A stretch of DNA of 64,000 nucleotides from Saccharopolyspora gregorii (GCF_024734405.1 NZ_CP059556.1:1178001-1242000); one strand, 5' to 3'. Positions 45,084 to 55,826 are shown, counted from the stretch's first letter. A program made the numbers and translations. Notes: generated by a model from the letters alone, not told the origin.

Positions 45084-46241
45084 CTAGGCGACGTGCAGGC
45101 GGTCGCGGACGTCGCGGACCCGCGGCCACCAGGCGGCGAGGCGTTCGGCGGCGGCGAGCGCGGTGCGGGCGGCGGCGTTGTCGCGGCGGGCCATGTGCGC
45201 GCGGGCCAAGGTCGCGAAGTCGTCCGCCTTGGACAGCGGCGAGGTGGCGTGGTCCGCGCCGGACGCGGCCAGCCGCGCCGCCTCGTCCGCGTCGCCCTCC
45301 AGCAGCGCCAGCAACCCCTTCGTCCCGTTCAGCCGGTACGCCGGGTAGCCGAGCGAGATGGCGTCCTCCATCGCCTTCCGCGCGATCGGCAGCACCTCGT
45401 CGGCGGGCAGCTGGCCGGATTCCGCGGCGCAGCAGCCCAACCCGGCCAGGCCCGCCAGCACGTAGGACAGCTCGCGCGGCGGCAGGTCGGCCGCCGCGAT
45501 GTGCCCCACCAGCTTCAGCACCGCCTCCGCGTACTCGCCGCGCGCCTCGTGCATGGTGATCTGGCAGTTGATCGTGGTGTCCAGGCCGGGGTGCAGCGCG
45601 GCCAGCCGGTTCACCACCACTTGCGCGCGGGCCACGTCCCCGTCCTGCAACGCCTCGTGCGCGCGCGCCGCCAGCGGGCTCGCCAGGAACTCGGTGCGCT
45701 GCGGTTCCTCCATCCGCGGCAACCCGAACAGCAGCCAGCCGGTCGAGGTGGCCAGCGGCGCCCGCCGCGGCCACAACTTGTGCAGCATCAGCGGCGTCAC
45801 GGCGATCAGCAGGCCGCGTCCGAACGATCCCTCCGCCAGCAGCCAGCACGCCAGCACGGCACCGATCCCGGCCACCGCCGACGTCACGCCCGCCAGCCAG
45901 CAGCGCAGGATCACCGGGCTGCGCCACGGCCCGATCTCGGAGGCCAGTTCCAGCGGCAGCGCCCGCAACGTGATCGTGGTGCGCCCCACCCGCCAGGTCG
46001 CGATGCCGCGCAGCGAGCCGATCACGACGTGCCGGATGCGTAGCCCGAACACCGCCGCCCCGGTCAGCAACCCCAGTTGCGTGATCATCGGCAGTGCGAC
46101 GACCCCGGCGAGCGCGCCCAGCACGCCCCACCCGAACCCGCCGGGACCGCTGCCCGCGACGCCTTCCACGACCCCCACGGCCACCAGGCCGGACAGCGCG
46201 GCCACCACCCACGGCCGACACCACTGACGCAACGTCCCCAT
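45084..46241 (-). CDS. Membrane protein with TPR-like C-terminus, possible inactive site-2-protease-like fold
   Basis: A 385-residue protein of unknown function. The first half has about four hydrophobic segments (SGLVAVGVVEGVAG, LGALAGVVALPMITQLGLLTGAAVF, VTSAVAGIGAVLACWLLA, RGLLIAVTPLMLH). Between them GLRIRHVVIGSLRGIATWRVGRTTITLRALPL resembles the strand-forming region of M50 site-2 proteases, but no HExxH is present. The second half is an all-helical Ala/Leu-rich region (LQDGDVARAQVVVNRLAALHPGLD, GYPAYRLNGTKGLLALLEGDADEAARL) resembling TPR repeats. It converges with glgP. Confidence 0.72.
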   Translation of the reverse strand: MGTLRQWCRPWVVAALSGLVAVGVVEGVAGSGPGGFGWGVLGALAGVVALPMITQLGLLTGAAVFGLRIRHVVIGSLRGIATWRVGRTTITLRALPLELASEIGPWRSPVILRCWLAGVTSAVAGIGAVLACWLLAEGSFGRGLLIAVTPLMLHKLWPRRAPLATSTGWLLFGLPRMEEPQRTEFLASPLAARAHEALQDGDVARAQVVVNRLAALHPGLDTTINCQITMHEARGEYAEAVLKLVGHIAAADLPPRELSYVLAGLAGLGCCAAESGQLPADEVLPIARKAMEDAISLGYPAYRLNGTKGLLALLEGDADEAARLAASGADHATSPLSKADDFATLARAHMARRDNAAARTALAAAERLAAWWPRVRDVRDRLHVA

Positions 46242-46469
46242 GGGCAGAGGACCTTACGGGAACGATCGCCGCCACCACGGCGGTTTCCGGTGCGAAGCCC
46301 GTCTCGATCCGCGGCGCGGACGCCGTGCGCGGCACCGGATTCCGGGCGCGGCGCGGAGAACCGGGCCGCACCGGCCACCCGATAGGCTGATCCGCGCGGC
46401 CGGTGGACCGAGCTCGGGGACGCGGGTCCGCCGCCGCCAACGGACCTTCGGACAGGATGAGGAACTTCT

Positions 46470-47951
46470 GTGGCACCGGTTTCGGCAGGCGCTCCGCGCG
46501 GCACCCGGGTCGGCGGCGCGGTCCTCGCGCTGCTCGCGTGCATCTCGCTGGTGAGCGGGTGCTCGCGGGTGATCAGCGGCACCCCCACCGCGGAAGGCGG
46601 GCCCGCCGCCGACGACGTGGCCGGACTGCCCGTGAACGACGGACCCACCGGGCCCCGCGCGGGCGTCGCCGACGCCGACCTGGCGGTGGAGGGCACCGAC
46701 CGCGGCGAGATCGACGGGCTCGCCCGCAACGCCGTCTCCGACGTCCAGGACTACTGGAAGGCCGAGTTCCCCGACGCCTTCGACGGCAAGGAGTTCGACC
46801 CGGTCGGCAAGTTCGTCTCCTACGACTCCACGGCGCTCGGCGGCGCGCTCTGCGGCCAGCAGACGCGCGGGCTGTCCAACGCGTTCTACTGCGGCAAGGA
46901 GGACCTCGTCGCCTGGGACCGCGCGGACCTGCTGCCGCGGCTGAACAACAGCTTCGGGCCGATCGCCGTCGTCACCGTCCTCGCGCACGAGATGGGCCAC
47001 GCCGTGCAGCAGCGCGCCGGCACCGTCGGGGAGCAGGACTCGACGCTGGTCTCCGAGCAGCAGGCCGACTGCTTCACCGGCTCCTTCTTCCGGCACGTCG
47101 CCGAAGGCGGCGCGCAGCACTTCCAGGTCTCCACCGGCGACGGCCTGAACAAGGTCATGGGTGTGCTCAGCTACATCCGCGACACCCCGGGCGAGAGCGA
47201 CTTCACCGGCGCCGACGCGCACGGCAGCGCCTTCGACCGGGTCACCGCCTTCCAGTACGGCTTCAGCGACGGGCCGAAGCGGTGCGCCGAGATGGACGCC
47301 GAGGACGTCAAGCAGCGCACCACCCAGTTCCGGTTCTGGAAGCAGGCGCAGGAGACCGACCTGCCCGTCGACGAGAAGAACCTGGCCGCCGTGCAGGAGA
47401 GCCTCCGGCTGGTCTTCAAGGACACCGGGGCGCTGCCGCCGCACCTGGTGACCGAACCGCTCGCCTGCGCGGGGGTGCGCAGCACCAGCCCCGTCGCCTA
47501 CTGCCCCGGCACCAACACGGTGTCGTTGAGCCTCGACGACCTGCAGCGGATCGCGACTCCGCCCGCGAAGGACGACGCGAACTCCGGCTACGGCGACTTC
47601 GCCGCGTACGCCCAGGTCGCGTCCCGCTACGCGCTGTCCGTGCAGGAGGCCGCCGGGCTGCCGCTGACCGGGCAGAACGCGGGGCTGCGCACCGCGTGCA
47701 TGGTCGGCGCCTGGAGCGGGCTGCTGGTGGAGGACCCGATCGGGCGGCGCAACCCGGTGGGCGAACTGCGGATGGCGCCCGGGGACATCGACGAGGGGGT
47801 GGCCGCGCTGCTCGGCGACGACAGCCTCATCGCCGCCGACGTCGACGGCCGGCAGGTGCCCGCGGGCTTCGCCCGGGTCGAAGCCTTCCGCCTCGGCTTC
47901 CAGGACGGTTTCTCCCCCTGCAGCACCCAGTACTCCGCCGGACCCGCCTGA
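46470..47951 (+). CDS. Neutral zinc metallopeptidase-like lipoprotein, paralogue
   Basis: A 493-residue exported lipoprotein. The lipobox is LVSGC with Cys31. The zinc motif is VLAHEMGHAVQQRAG (HEMGH at 173-177), with EQQADCFTGSFFRHV supplying the likely third ligand. The AFYCGKEDLVAWDRADLLPRL and DAHGSAFDRVTAFQYGFSDG segments match the product of the gene at 41070-42347. It also shares a C-terminal ending EGVAALL...GFARVEAFRLGFQDG with it. GTG at 46470 has GAGGAA 5 nt upstream; TAGGCT at 46383 is a possible -10. The role is not known. Confidence 0.86.
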   Translation: MAPVSAGAPRGTRVGGAVLALLACISLVSGCSRVISGTPTAEGGPAADDVAGLPVNDGPTGPRAGVADADLAVEGTDRGEIDGLARNAVSDVQDYWKAEFPDAFDGKEFDPVGKFVSYDSTALGGALCGQQTRGLSNAFYCGKEDLVAWDRADLLPRLNNSFGPIAVVTVLAHEMGHAVQQRAGTVGEQDSTLVSEQQADCFTGSFFRHVAEGGAQHFQVSTGDGLNKVMGVLSYIRDTPGESDFTGADAHGSAFDRVTAFQYGFSDGPKRCAEMDAEDVKQRTTQFRFWKQAQETDLPVDEKNLAAVQESLRLVFKDTGALPPHLVTEPLACAGVRSTSPVAYCPGTNTVSLSLDDLQRIATPPAKDDANSGYGDFAAYAQVASRYALSVQEAAGLPLTGQNAGLRTACMVGAWSGLLVEDPIGRRNPVGELRMAPGDIDEGVAALLGDDSLIAADVDGRQVPAGFARVEAFRLGFQDGFSPCSTQYSAGPA

Positions 47952-48048
47952 GACGCGGCCGCGGGAGCATCGCGGCGGGCGGCGAACGACGGGCGGTGGT
48001 TGGGCCGTTCGGCGTGCAACGGCGGTCGGGTCCGCGCGTCCTCCGGAC

Positions 48049-48807
48049 ATGGCTGGATGGCGGGAACTCGGGTGGGACGGACTGATCAACGGCCGCGAGC
48101 TGGGCGGCGTGCCGGTGCGCGACGGTTACGTGCGCTGGGGCGCCGTCGTCCGCGCCGGGAACCCGGTGCGGTTGAGCGCCGAGGGCTGGGCGGCGCTGTG
48201 GGCGCACGGGGTGCGCACCGTCGTCGACCTCACCGACGGCGTCGAGGACGGCCCGGACCGGGCGCCGCGGCCCGCCGGGCTCAGCACGCTGCACCTGCCG
48301 CTGGACGATCCCGGGGACGCCGAGTTCCGGGACCGCTGGGGCGGCGCGCTGTCCTGCACCCCGCTGTACTACCCGGCGTTCGTGCGGCGCTACCCGCGGC
48401 GGCTGGCCGAGGTGGTCGGCGCGATCGCCACCGCCCGCCCGGGCGGGGTGCTGGTGCACTGCGGCAGCGGGCGGGACCGGACCGGGCTGGTGGTGCTGGT
48501 GCTGCTCGGCCTGCTGGGCGCCTCCGCCGAGGTCATCGCCGCCGACCACGCGCTCAGCCACGCCCCGCTGCGCGCGGTCGCCGCCGCCGAGGGCAGACCG
48601 GACGACGCCCCGGAGATCCGGCGGTTGCTCGCCGCGCACGGCAGCAGCACCGCCGCCGTGGTCCGCGAGGTCGTCGAGGCCCGCGACCTGGCCGCCGAGC
48701 TGCTCGCGGCGGGCCTGACCGGCGGGGAGCTCACCGCGCTGCGGGAGCGCGCCCTCGGCCGCGTCCGCCCGGCCCGCCCCATCGACACCCCGTTCCTGCA
48801 CGGCTGA
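48049..48807 (+). CDS. Tyrosine-protein phosphatase (PtpB/LipA-like)
   Basis: A 252-residue phosphatase of the Y_phosphatase3 family. The P-loop is VHCGSGRDRTGLVVL with the nucleophile Cys138 and the invariant Arg. The N-terminus reads DGLINGRELGGVPV with the LINxRxLGG signature, and RWGAVVRAGNPVRLS matches too. A conserved WAHGVRTVVDLTD strand precedes the general-acid loop. M. tuberculosis PtpB has the same layout. It could act on protein tyrosines or phosphoinositides. It lies upstream of hrpA in the same direction. Confidence 0.9.
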   Translation: MAGWRELGWDGLINGRELGGVPVRDGYVRWGAVVRAGNPVRLSAEGWAALWAHGVRTVVDLTDGVEDGPDRAPRPAGLSTLHLPLDDPGDAEFRDRWGGALSCTPLYYPAFVRRYPRRLAEVVGAIATARPGGVLVHCGSGRDRTGLVVLVLLGLLGASAEVIAADHALSHAPLRAVAAAEGRPDDAPEIRRLLAAHGSSTAAVVREVVEARDLAAELLAAGLTGGELTALRERALGRVRPARPIDTPFLHG

Positions 48808-48935
48808 GCCGGCCCCTCCCGCGCTGCCGGGCCGTGCTGCCGCACCGCGGTGGGAGCCGACCGGCGGGGCGTCCGCCGCGTCACAGCCTGACCGGCGGAA
48901 AACCGGTGGCGGCGTTCTCTATCCTGGAACGAAGT

Positions 48936-51900
48936 ATGGGTACGTCACCTGTGAGCTCCCCGCTGGCCGATCTGCGCGGCCGCCTGCCCGAGCTGATGTT
49001 CAACGACCAGCGCAGGCTCCGCCGCCGCATCGAAGGCGCCCGCAAGATCCGCGACGCCGCGGCGCTGGACTCGGTCACCGGCGAGATCGCCGCCGAGGTC
49101 GCGGCCGCCGAACAGCGGGTCGAGCGCCGCCGCGCCGCGGTCCCGCGCATCACCTACCCCGAGCAGCTGCCGGTCAGCGCGCGCCGCGACGACCTGCTGG
49201 CGGCGATCCGGGACAACCAGGTGGTGATCGTCGCGGGCGAGACCGGCTCCGGGAAGACGACCCAGCTGCCGAAGATGTGCCTGGAGCTGGGGCGCGGCAT
49301 CCAGGGCGGCATCGGGCACACCCAGCCGCGCCGGATCGCGGCCCGCACCGTCGCCGAACGCGTCGCCGAGGAGCTCGGCACCGAGCTGGGCGAGGCGATC
49401 GGCTACCAGGTGCGGTTCACCGAGCGCGCGGGCGAGTCGACGCTGGTGAAGCTGATGACGGACGGCATCCTGCTCGCCGAGATCCAGCGGGACCGGCTGC
49501 TGCGCCGCTACGACACGCTCATCATCGACGAGGCGCACGAGCGCAGCCTCAACATCGACTTCATCCTCGGCTACCTCAAGCAGCTGCTGCCGCGCCGCCC
49601 CGACCTCAAGGTGATCATCACCTCGGCGACGATCGACCCGGAGCGGTTCTCCCGGCACTTCGACGACGCCCCGTCGTGGAGGTCTCCGGCCGCACCTACC
49701 CGGTCGAGGTCCGCTACCGGCCGCTGGTGGAGGAACCGGACGACCCGGACCTGCCCGCGCTCGAACGGGACCAGACGCAGGCGATCTGCGAGGCCGTCGA
49801 CGAGCTCGGCGCCGAAGGCGACGGGGACGTGCTGGTGTTCCTCAGCGGTGAGCGGGAGATCCGCGACACCGCCGACGCGCTGGAGCAGCTGAAGCTGCGG
49901 AACACGGAGGTGCTGCCGCTGTACGCGCGGCTCTCCGCCGCCGAGCAGCACCGCGCGTTCCAACCGCACACCGGCAGGCGCGTCGTGCTGGCCACCAACG
50001 TCGCCGAGACCTCGCTGACGGTGCCCGGCATCAAGTACGTGATCGACCCGGGCACCGCCCGCATCTCCCGGTACAGCTTCCGCACCAAGGTGCAGCGGCT
50101 GCCGATCGAACCGGTGTCGCAGGCGTCGGCGAACCAGCGCAAGGGCCGTTGCGGCCGCGTGTCCGAGGGCATCTGCATCCGGTTGTACTCCGAGCAGGAC
50201 TTCGAGTCCCGGCCCGAGTTCACCGACCCGGAGATCCTGCGCACCAACCTCGCCTCGGTGATCCTGCAGATGACCTCGCTGGGCCTGGGCGACGTGGCCG
50301 AGTTCCCGTTCCTGGAGCCGCCGGACCGCCGCCAGATCACCGACGGCGTGAACCTGCTGCACGAGCTGGGCGCGCTGGACACCGGCGAGCAGGACGGGAA
50401 GCGCACGCTCACCCCCGTCGGCCGCACCCTCGCGCAGCTGCCCGTCGACCCGCGGCTGGCGCGGATGGTGCTGGCCGCGGACCGCAACGGCTGCCTGCAC
50501 GAGACGCTCGTCATCGCCGCCGCGCTGTCCATCCAGGACCCGCGGGAGCGCCCCGCCGAGCACCAGCAGGCGGCGGGGGAGAAGCACGCCCGGTTCACCG
50601 ACGAGGGCTCGGACTTCCTGGCGTTCCTGAACCTGTGGAACCACCTGCGGGAGCAGCAGCGCGCGCTGTCGTCGAACCAGTTCCGCAAGCAGTGCAAGGC
50701 GGACTTCCTCAACCACCTGCGGGTGCGCGAGTGGCAGGACCTGTACTCGCAGCTGCGGCAGATGGTGAAGTCGCTGGACATGACGCTCAACGACAACCCG
50801 GCCGCGCCCGAGCTGGTGCACCGCTCGCTGCTGGCCGGGCTGCTGTCGCACATCGGGCTCAAGGACGTCGACGAGAAGAAGCAGCAGGGCGGCCAGCGCA
50901 GGCGCGGGGCCACCGAGTACCTGGGCGCCCGCGGCGCCAAGTTCGCGATCTTCCCCGGCTCGGCGCTGTTCAAGAAGCCGCCGCGGTTCGTGGTGGCCGC
51001 CGAGCTCGTCGAGACCTCCCGGCTGTGGGCGCGGGTGAACGCCCGCGTCGAACCGGAGTGGGTGGAGGAGCTCGCCGGGCACCTGGTGAAGCGCAGCTAC
51101 AGCGAACCGCACTGGGAGAAGAAGCGGGCCGCCGTCGTCGCCGCCGAGAAGGTCACGCTGTACGGGGTGCCGCTGGTCGCCGACCGCAAGGTGAACTACG
51201 GCCGCGTCGAACCGGAGCTGTGCCGGGAGCTGTTCATCCGGCACGCGCTGGTGGAGGGCGACTGGGACACGAACCACCGGTTCTTCCACGACAACCGCGC
51301 GCTGCTGGCCGAGGTGGAGGGCCTGGAGGAACGGGCCCGCCGCCGCGACATCCTCGTCGACGACGAGACGCTGTTCGAGTTCTACGACCAGCGGGTCGGC
51401 GCCGAGGTCGTCTCCGGCAGGCACTTCGACAGCTGGTGGAAGAAGACCCGCCGCGAGCAGCCGGACCTGCTCAACTTCGAGAAGTCCATGCTCATCAACC
51501 AGGAGTCGGCGCGGGTCACCGACCACGACTACCCGGACGCCTGGCAGCAGGGCGGGCACCGGCTGGAGCTGACCTACCAGTTCGAGCCGGGCGCCGACGC
51601 CGACGGCGTCACCGCGCACGTCCCGCTGGCGGTGCTGAACCAGATCGAACCGGCCGGGTTCGACTGGCAGATCCCGGGCCTGCGCGAGGAACTCGTCGTC
51701 GCGCTGATCAAATCGCTGCCGAAGTCGTTGCGGCGCAACTTCGTCCCGGTGCCCGACCACGCGAAGGCCGCGCTGTCCCGGATGCCCGCGCTGCAGGGCG
51801 ACCTGGTCGGGGCGCTCAGCGACCAGCTGCGGCGGATGACCGGGGTGACGGTGCCGCCGGGCGAGTTCGACGTGGACTCGCTGGCCGACCACCTGTCGAT

Positions 51901-52888
51901 GTCGTTCCGCGTCATCGACGGCGACGGGAAGAAGCTCGCCGAGTCGAAGGACTTGGAGGAGCTGAAGCGGCGGCTGCGACCGAAGCTGCGCGCCGAGATC
52001 TCCGCGGCCGCGGGCACCGTGGAACGCGCCGGGCTGGACTCGTGGAATTTCGGGGAACTGCCCCGCACCTTCGAGCAGGATCGCGGCGGGAACGCGGTGA
52101 AGGCCTACCCGTCGCTGGTGGACGAGGGCGATTCCGTCGCGGTCCGCATGTTCGACACCGAGGCCGAGCAGCGCCGCGCGCTGTGGGACGGCACCCGGCG
52201 GTTGCTGCTGCTGAACCTGCCGTCGCCGGTGAAGTCGTTGCAGCGCGGCATGAACGCCCGCACCCGCGTGGTGCTGGGCACCGCCCCGCACGGCGATCTG
52301 GGGCTGCTGCTGGAGGACTGCGCGAGCTGCGCGGTGGACAAGCTCGTCGCCGACGCGGGCGGCCCGGTGTGGAGCCAGGACGGGTTCGCGGCGCTGCAGG
52401 CGAAGGTGCGCGCCGGGCTCGGCCCGGTGACCGCCGACGCCGCCGCCAAGGTGGAGAAGGTCCTCGACGCGGCGCAGCGGGCCCGCTCGGCGCTCGCCGA
52501 CCGGGCGCCGACGATGCCCGCGGACTCGCGCGCCGACGTCGAGGAGCAGCTGTCCGGCCTGCTGCACCCGGGGTTCGTCACCGAGGCCGGGTGGGCGCGG
52601 TTGCCGGACCTGGAGCGCTACCTGCGGGCCGTGGAGCAGCGGCTGGAGAAGGTCCAGCACCACCCGCAGCGGGACCGGCAGTGGATGGCGCAGGTCGACG
52701 AGGTGCGGGACCGCTACCTGGACGCGCTGGACGCGGTGCCGGACGGGCACGCGCCCGCGCCGGAACTCCTCGACGTCGGCTGGATGATCGAGGAGTTCCG
52801 CGTCTCCCTGTTCGCGCAGTCGATCGGCACCCCGAAGGCCGTGTCGGCCAAGCGGATCCACCGGGCGTTGGACAAGGCGCTGCGTTGA
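48936..52888 (+). pseudogene. hrpA: ATP-dependent RNA helicase HrpA, interrupted by a one-base frameshift
   Basis: A DEAH-box helicase whose restored length would be about 1317 residues, the normal size. The first frame holds Walker A GETGSGKT (101-108), HTQPRRIAARTVAERVAEE, DEAH at 198-201 and SAT at 230-232. It then leaves the family sequence after residue 246 (HFDDAP) at 49674. A second frame continues at once with VVEVSGRTYPVEVRYRPL, including the QRKGRCGR motif and the DUF3418 C-terminal region. One G seems to be missing in GCCCCGTCGTGG. As read, the protein would end at 49892, after about 318 residues. TATCCT at 48920 precedes the ATG. Confidence 0.88.
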
Positions 52889-52906
52889 CCGGGCCGCCCC
52901 CGCGGG

Positions 52907-53752
52907 TCAGGTCGCGGGGGAGACGGTGAGGCCCAGGGCTCCCGGCCCGGCGTGGGCGCCGATGATGGCGCTGGTCTCGGCGACGACGACGCGGCGGGCC
53001 TGCGGCAGCTGCGCGCGCAGCTGCTCGGCGATCTCGTGGGCGCGTTCGCCGTACTGGAAGTGCTCGATGCCGATGTCCACCGGCCCGTCGCCGGCGCGGG
53101 CGACGGCTTCGCGGATGGCCTTCTTCAGCGCCCGCTCCGGTCCGCGGCCCTTGACCATCGGTTCCAGGATGCCTTCGCGCAGCACCAGCACCGGTTTGAT
53201 GGACAGCGCCTGCCCGAAGAAGGCCTGGGCGCGGCCCACGCGCCCGCTGCGGCGCAGGTACTCCAAGGTGTCCACGTAGATCATCTGGGTGGTGCTGCGC
53301 AGCCTGCGGTCCAGCACGCCGAGCACGCCCTGGGTGCTGCCGCCCGCGGCGGCGGCCTCGGCGGCGGCGATCACGGGGAAACCCATGCCGAGCCCGCACA
53401 GCCGCGAGTCGACGACGAACACCGGCAGGCTGATCTCCTCCGCCGCGGTGCGCGCGGACTGGCAGGTCTGGGAGAGGCCTTCGGAGATGTGCACGGAGAC
53501 GATCGCCTCGGCCCCGGAGGAGGCGGCGTCGTTGTAGTTCCAGAAGAACGCGGGCGGTGGTGGCGGGCCCGTTTCGACGTGGGTGCCGTCGCGCAGCGCC
53601 TGCGCGAGTTCCGTGTGCGGGATGCGGCGTTCGTCGTTCTCCTGATCGCCGATCGTGAGTTCCAGCTGGATCACGCAGATGTTCAGCTGCTCGGCGACGT
53701 CGGGCGGGATCGAGGCGGTGGAGTCCGTCACGATGGCGACGTGGTGCTTCAT
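52907..53752 (-). CDS. DegV family fatty-acid-binding protein
   Basis: A 281-residue lipid-binding protein of the DegV/FakB type. It shows the signature VAIVTDSTASIPPDVAEQLNICVIQLELTIG near the N-terminus. The fatty-acid-contacting region is EAIVSVHISEGLSQTCQSARTAAE, followed by VVDSRLCGLGMGFPVIAA and YVDTLEYLRRSGRVGRAQAFFGQALSIKPVL. FakB proteins carry fatty acids to a FakA kinase with a DhaL-like domain; no fakA gene is seen here. ATG at 53752 is preferred to an upstream GTG because it gives the family start. Confidence 0.9.
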   Translation of the reverse strand: MKHHVAIVTDSTASIPPDVAEQLNICVIQLELTIGDQENDERRIPHTELAQALRDGTHVETGPPPPPAFFWNYNDAASSGAEAIVSVHISEGLSQTCQSARTAAEEISLPVFVVDSRLCGLGMGFPVIAAAEAAAAGGSTQGVLGVLDRRLRSTTQMIYVDTLEYLRRSGRVGRAQAFFGQALSIKPVLVLREGILEPMVKGRGPERALKKAIREAVARAGDGPVDIGIEHFQYGERAHEIAEQLRAQLPQARRVVVAETSAIIGAHAGPGALGLTVSPAT

Positions 53753-54055
53753 GGCGTGCAGGCTAGTCACGTGTGAAAGTTTTCAGATCTTGGCCGGGTG
53801 GGTTCGTGCGCCGGAGTTGTGGGTGCGGTCGGAAGCCGCGCCGACTACGTGAGTACCGTCACGGGAAACGTTGGTTGCGCAGGGGCTACCGGCAAGTAAC
53901 ATCCGGGGTGGTTGGCGTCACTGTGCCACCACCAGTGCGCCGTGGCAAGGTCGAACTTCCCGGTCGTGGTGTCATCGCACCGACCGGAACCCCGCGCAAC
54001 CGCGCGAAACGCAAGCGAAGCCGACGTGAAGTCCGCAGGAGGTCGAAGAGGACCC
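53753..54055 (+). other. 303-bp divergent gap upstream of etfBA
   Basis: No gene is supported. TAACAT near 53897 is a possible -10 for etfB. AGGAGG lies just upstream of the etfB ATG. The space before it is a long leader, if that promoter is used. Confidence 0.4.
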
Positions 54056-54838
54056 ATGAACATCGTCGTCCTGGTGAAGCAGGTGCCCGACACGTGGTCC
54101 GAGCGCAAGCTCAAAGACTCCGACCACACGCTCGACCGCGAGTCGGCGGACGCCGTGCTGGATGAGATCAACGAACGTGCGGTGGAAGAGGCGCTGCTGA
54201 TCAAGGAGGCGCAGGGCGGTGAGGTGACCGTCGTGGCGATGGGTCCGGACCGCGCCACCGACGCGATCCGCAAGGCGCTGTCGATGGGCGCGGACAAGGC
54301 GGTGCACCTCTCCGACGAGGCGCTGGCCGGTTCCGACGCGGTCTCCACCGCCAAGGCCCTCGCCAAGGTCGTCGGCACCGTCGACTCCGTGGACCTGGTG
54401 ATCGCGGGCAACGAGGCCACCGACGGCCGCGTGGGCGCGGTCCCGGCGATGCTGGCCGAGCTGCTGGGCCTGCCGCAGCTGACCTACGCGCGCAAGGTCA
54501 CCACCGATGGCTCGACCATCAGCATCGAGCGCGAGACCGACGCGGGCATCATCAGCCTCGAGGCGAACCTGCCCGCGGTCGTGTCGGTCACCGAGAAGAT
54601 CAACGAGCCGCGGTACCCGTCCTTCAAGGGCATCATGGCCGCCAAGAAGAAGCCGGTCTCCGTGCTGACCCTGGCCGACGCGGGCATCGACGCCGCCGAG
54701 GTCGGCCTGGCCGGTGCCGGGTCCAAGGTGGTCGAGTCCGCGCCGAAGCCGCCGAAGCAGGCCGGCCAGCGCGTCAACGACGAGGGCGACGGCGGCACCA
54801 AGATCGTCGAGTTCTTGGCCGCCGAGAAGCTGGTCTGA
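54056..54838 (+). CDS. etfB: Electron transfer flavoprotein subunit beta
   Basis: A 260-residue subunit (FixA). It begins MNIVVLVKQVPDTWSERKL and contains the family signature VDLVIAGNEATDGRVGAVPAMLAELLGLPQLTYARKV, the AMP-binding region, followed by PAVVSVTEKINEPRYPSFKGIMAAKKKPV. With EtfA it carries electrons from acyl-CoA dehydrogenases to the membrane ETF:quinone oxidoreductase. GGAGG lies before the ATG. etfA follows after 28 bp. Confidence 0.95.
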   Translation: MNIVVLVKQVPDTWSERKLKDSDHTLDRESADAVLDEINERAVEEALLIKEAQGGEVTVVAMGPDRATDAIRKALSMGADKAVHLSDEALAGSDAVSTAKALAKVVGTVDSVDLVIAGNEATDGRVGAVPAMLAELLGLPQLTYARKVTTDGSTISIERETDAGIISLEANLPAVVSVTEKINEPRYPSFKGIMAAKKKPVSVLTLADAGIDAAEVGLAGAGSKVVESAPKPPKQAGQRVNDEGDGGTKIVEFLAAEKLV

Positions 54839-54866
54839 GTCCTAGGTTCGCGAGGAGATGAAAGAC

Positions 54867-55826
54867 ATGTCTGAGGTTCTGGTCCTCGTCGACCACTCCG
54901 GCGGTGAGGTCAAGAAGGTCACCCTGGAGCTGCTGACCGCCGCCCGCCGCCTCGGCGCACCGTCCGCGGTCGTCGTCGGCGAGCCCGGTGAAGCGGGCAA
55001 GCTGGCCGATGTGCTGGCGTCCTACGGCGCCGAGAAGGTGTACGCGGCCGAGTCCGCCGACACCGCGTCCTACCTGGTCACCCCGGCCGTCGACGTGCTC
55101 GCGTCGCTGGTCGGCTCGGCCTCCCCGGCCGCGGTGCTGGTACCGGGTTCGATCGACGGCAAGGAGATCGCGGGCCGGCTGGCCGTGCGGCTCGGTTCGG
55201 GTCTGCTCTCGGAGGTCGTCGACATCGACGGCGACGGGGTCGGCTCGCACTCGCTGTTCGGCGGCACCTACAACGCCAAGGCCCAGGTCACCACCGGCAC
55301 GCCGGTCGTGACCGTGCTGCCCGGCAGCGTCGAGGCCGAGCAGGCCGCCGGCGCCGGTGCCCAGGAAGCGGTCGAGGTGCCCGCGGTCGACGCCGCGAAG
55401 AACGCCAAGATCACCGGCGTGCAGCCCGCCGAGGCCGGGGACCGCCCCGAGCTCACCGAGGCGTCCGTGGTCGTCTCCGGTGGCCGCGGCGTCGGTTCGG
55501 CCGAGTCGTTCGACGTGGTGGAGAAGCTCGCCGACTCGCTCGGCGCCGCCGTCGGCGCGTCCCGCGCCGCGGTCGACTCCGGCTACTACCCGCACCAGTT
55601 CCAGGTCGGGCAGACCGGCAAGACCGTGTCGCCGCAGCTCTACATCGCCCTCGGGATCTCCGGCGCCATCCAGCACCGCGCCGGCATGCAGACCTCGAAG
55701 ACGATCGTGGCGGTCAACAAGGACGCCGAGGCGCCGATCTTCGAGATCGCCGACTACGGCGTCGTCGGCGACCTGTTCAAGGTCGCCCCGCAGCTGACCG
55801 ACGAGGTCGGCAAGCGCAAGGGCTGA
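54867..55826 (+). CDS. etfA: Electron transfer flavoprotein subunit alpha
   Basis: A 319-residue FAD-binding subunit (FixB). The FAD site is in [75 protein letters not shown], the standard EtfA C-terminal domain. ATG at 54867 is chosen because AGGAG then lies 9 nt upstream; with ATG at 54858 the site would touch the start codon. It is the last gene of etfBA, followed by a strong bidirectional terminator. Confidence 0.95.
   Translation: MSEVLVLVDHSGGEVKKVTLELLTAARRLGAPSAVVVGEPGEAGKLADVLASYGAEKVYAAESADTASYLVTPAVDVLASLVGSASPAAVLVPGSIDGKEIAGRLAVRLGSGLLSEVVDIDGDGVGSHSLFGGTYNAKAQVTTGTPVVTVLPGSVEAEQAAGAGAQEAVEVPAVDAAKNAKITGVQPAEAGDRPELTEASVVVSGGRGVGSAESFDVVEKLADSLGAAVGASRAAVDSGYYPHQFQVGQTGKTVSPQLYIALGISGAIQHRAGMQTSKTIVAVNKDAEAPIFEIADYGVVGDLFKVAPQLTDEVGKRKG

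Noticed and set aside
49660-49690. Programmed ribosomal frameshift in hrpA
   Set aside because: No slippery heptamer or downstream pseudoknot is evident, and recoding is not known for this family; a lost base or sequence error is simpler.
49571-52861. Open frame of 1096 codons on the minus strand across hrpA
   Set aside because: Antisense shadow of the helicase gene, with the same biased composition.
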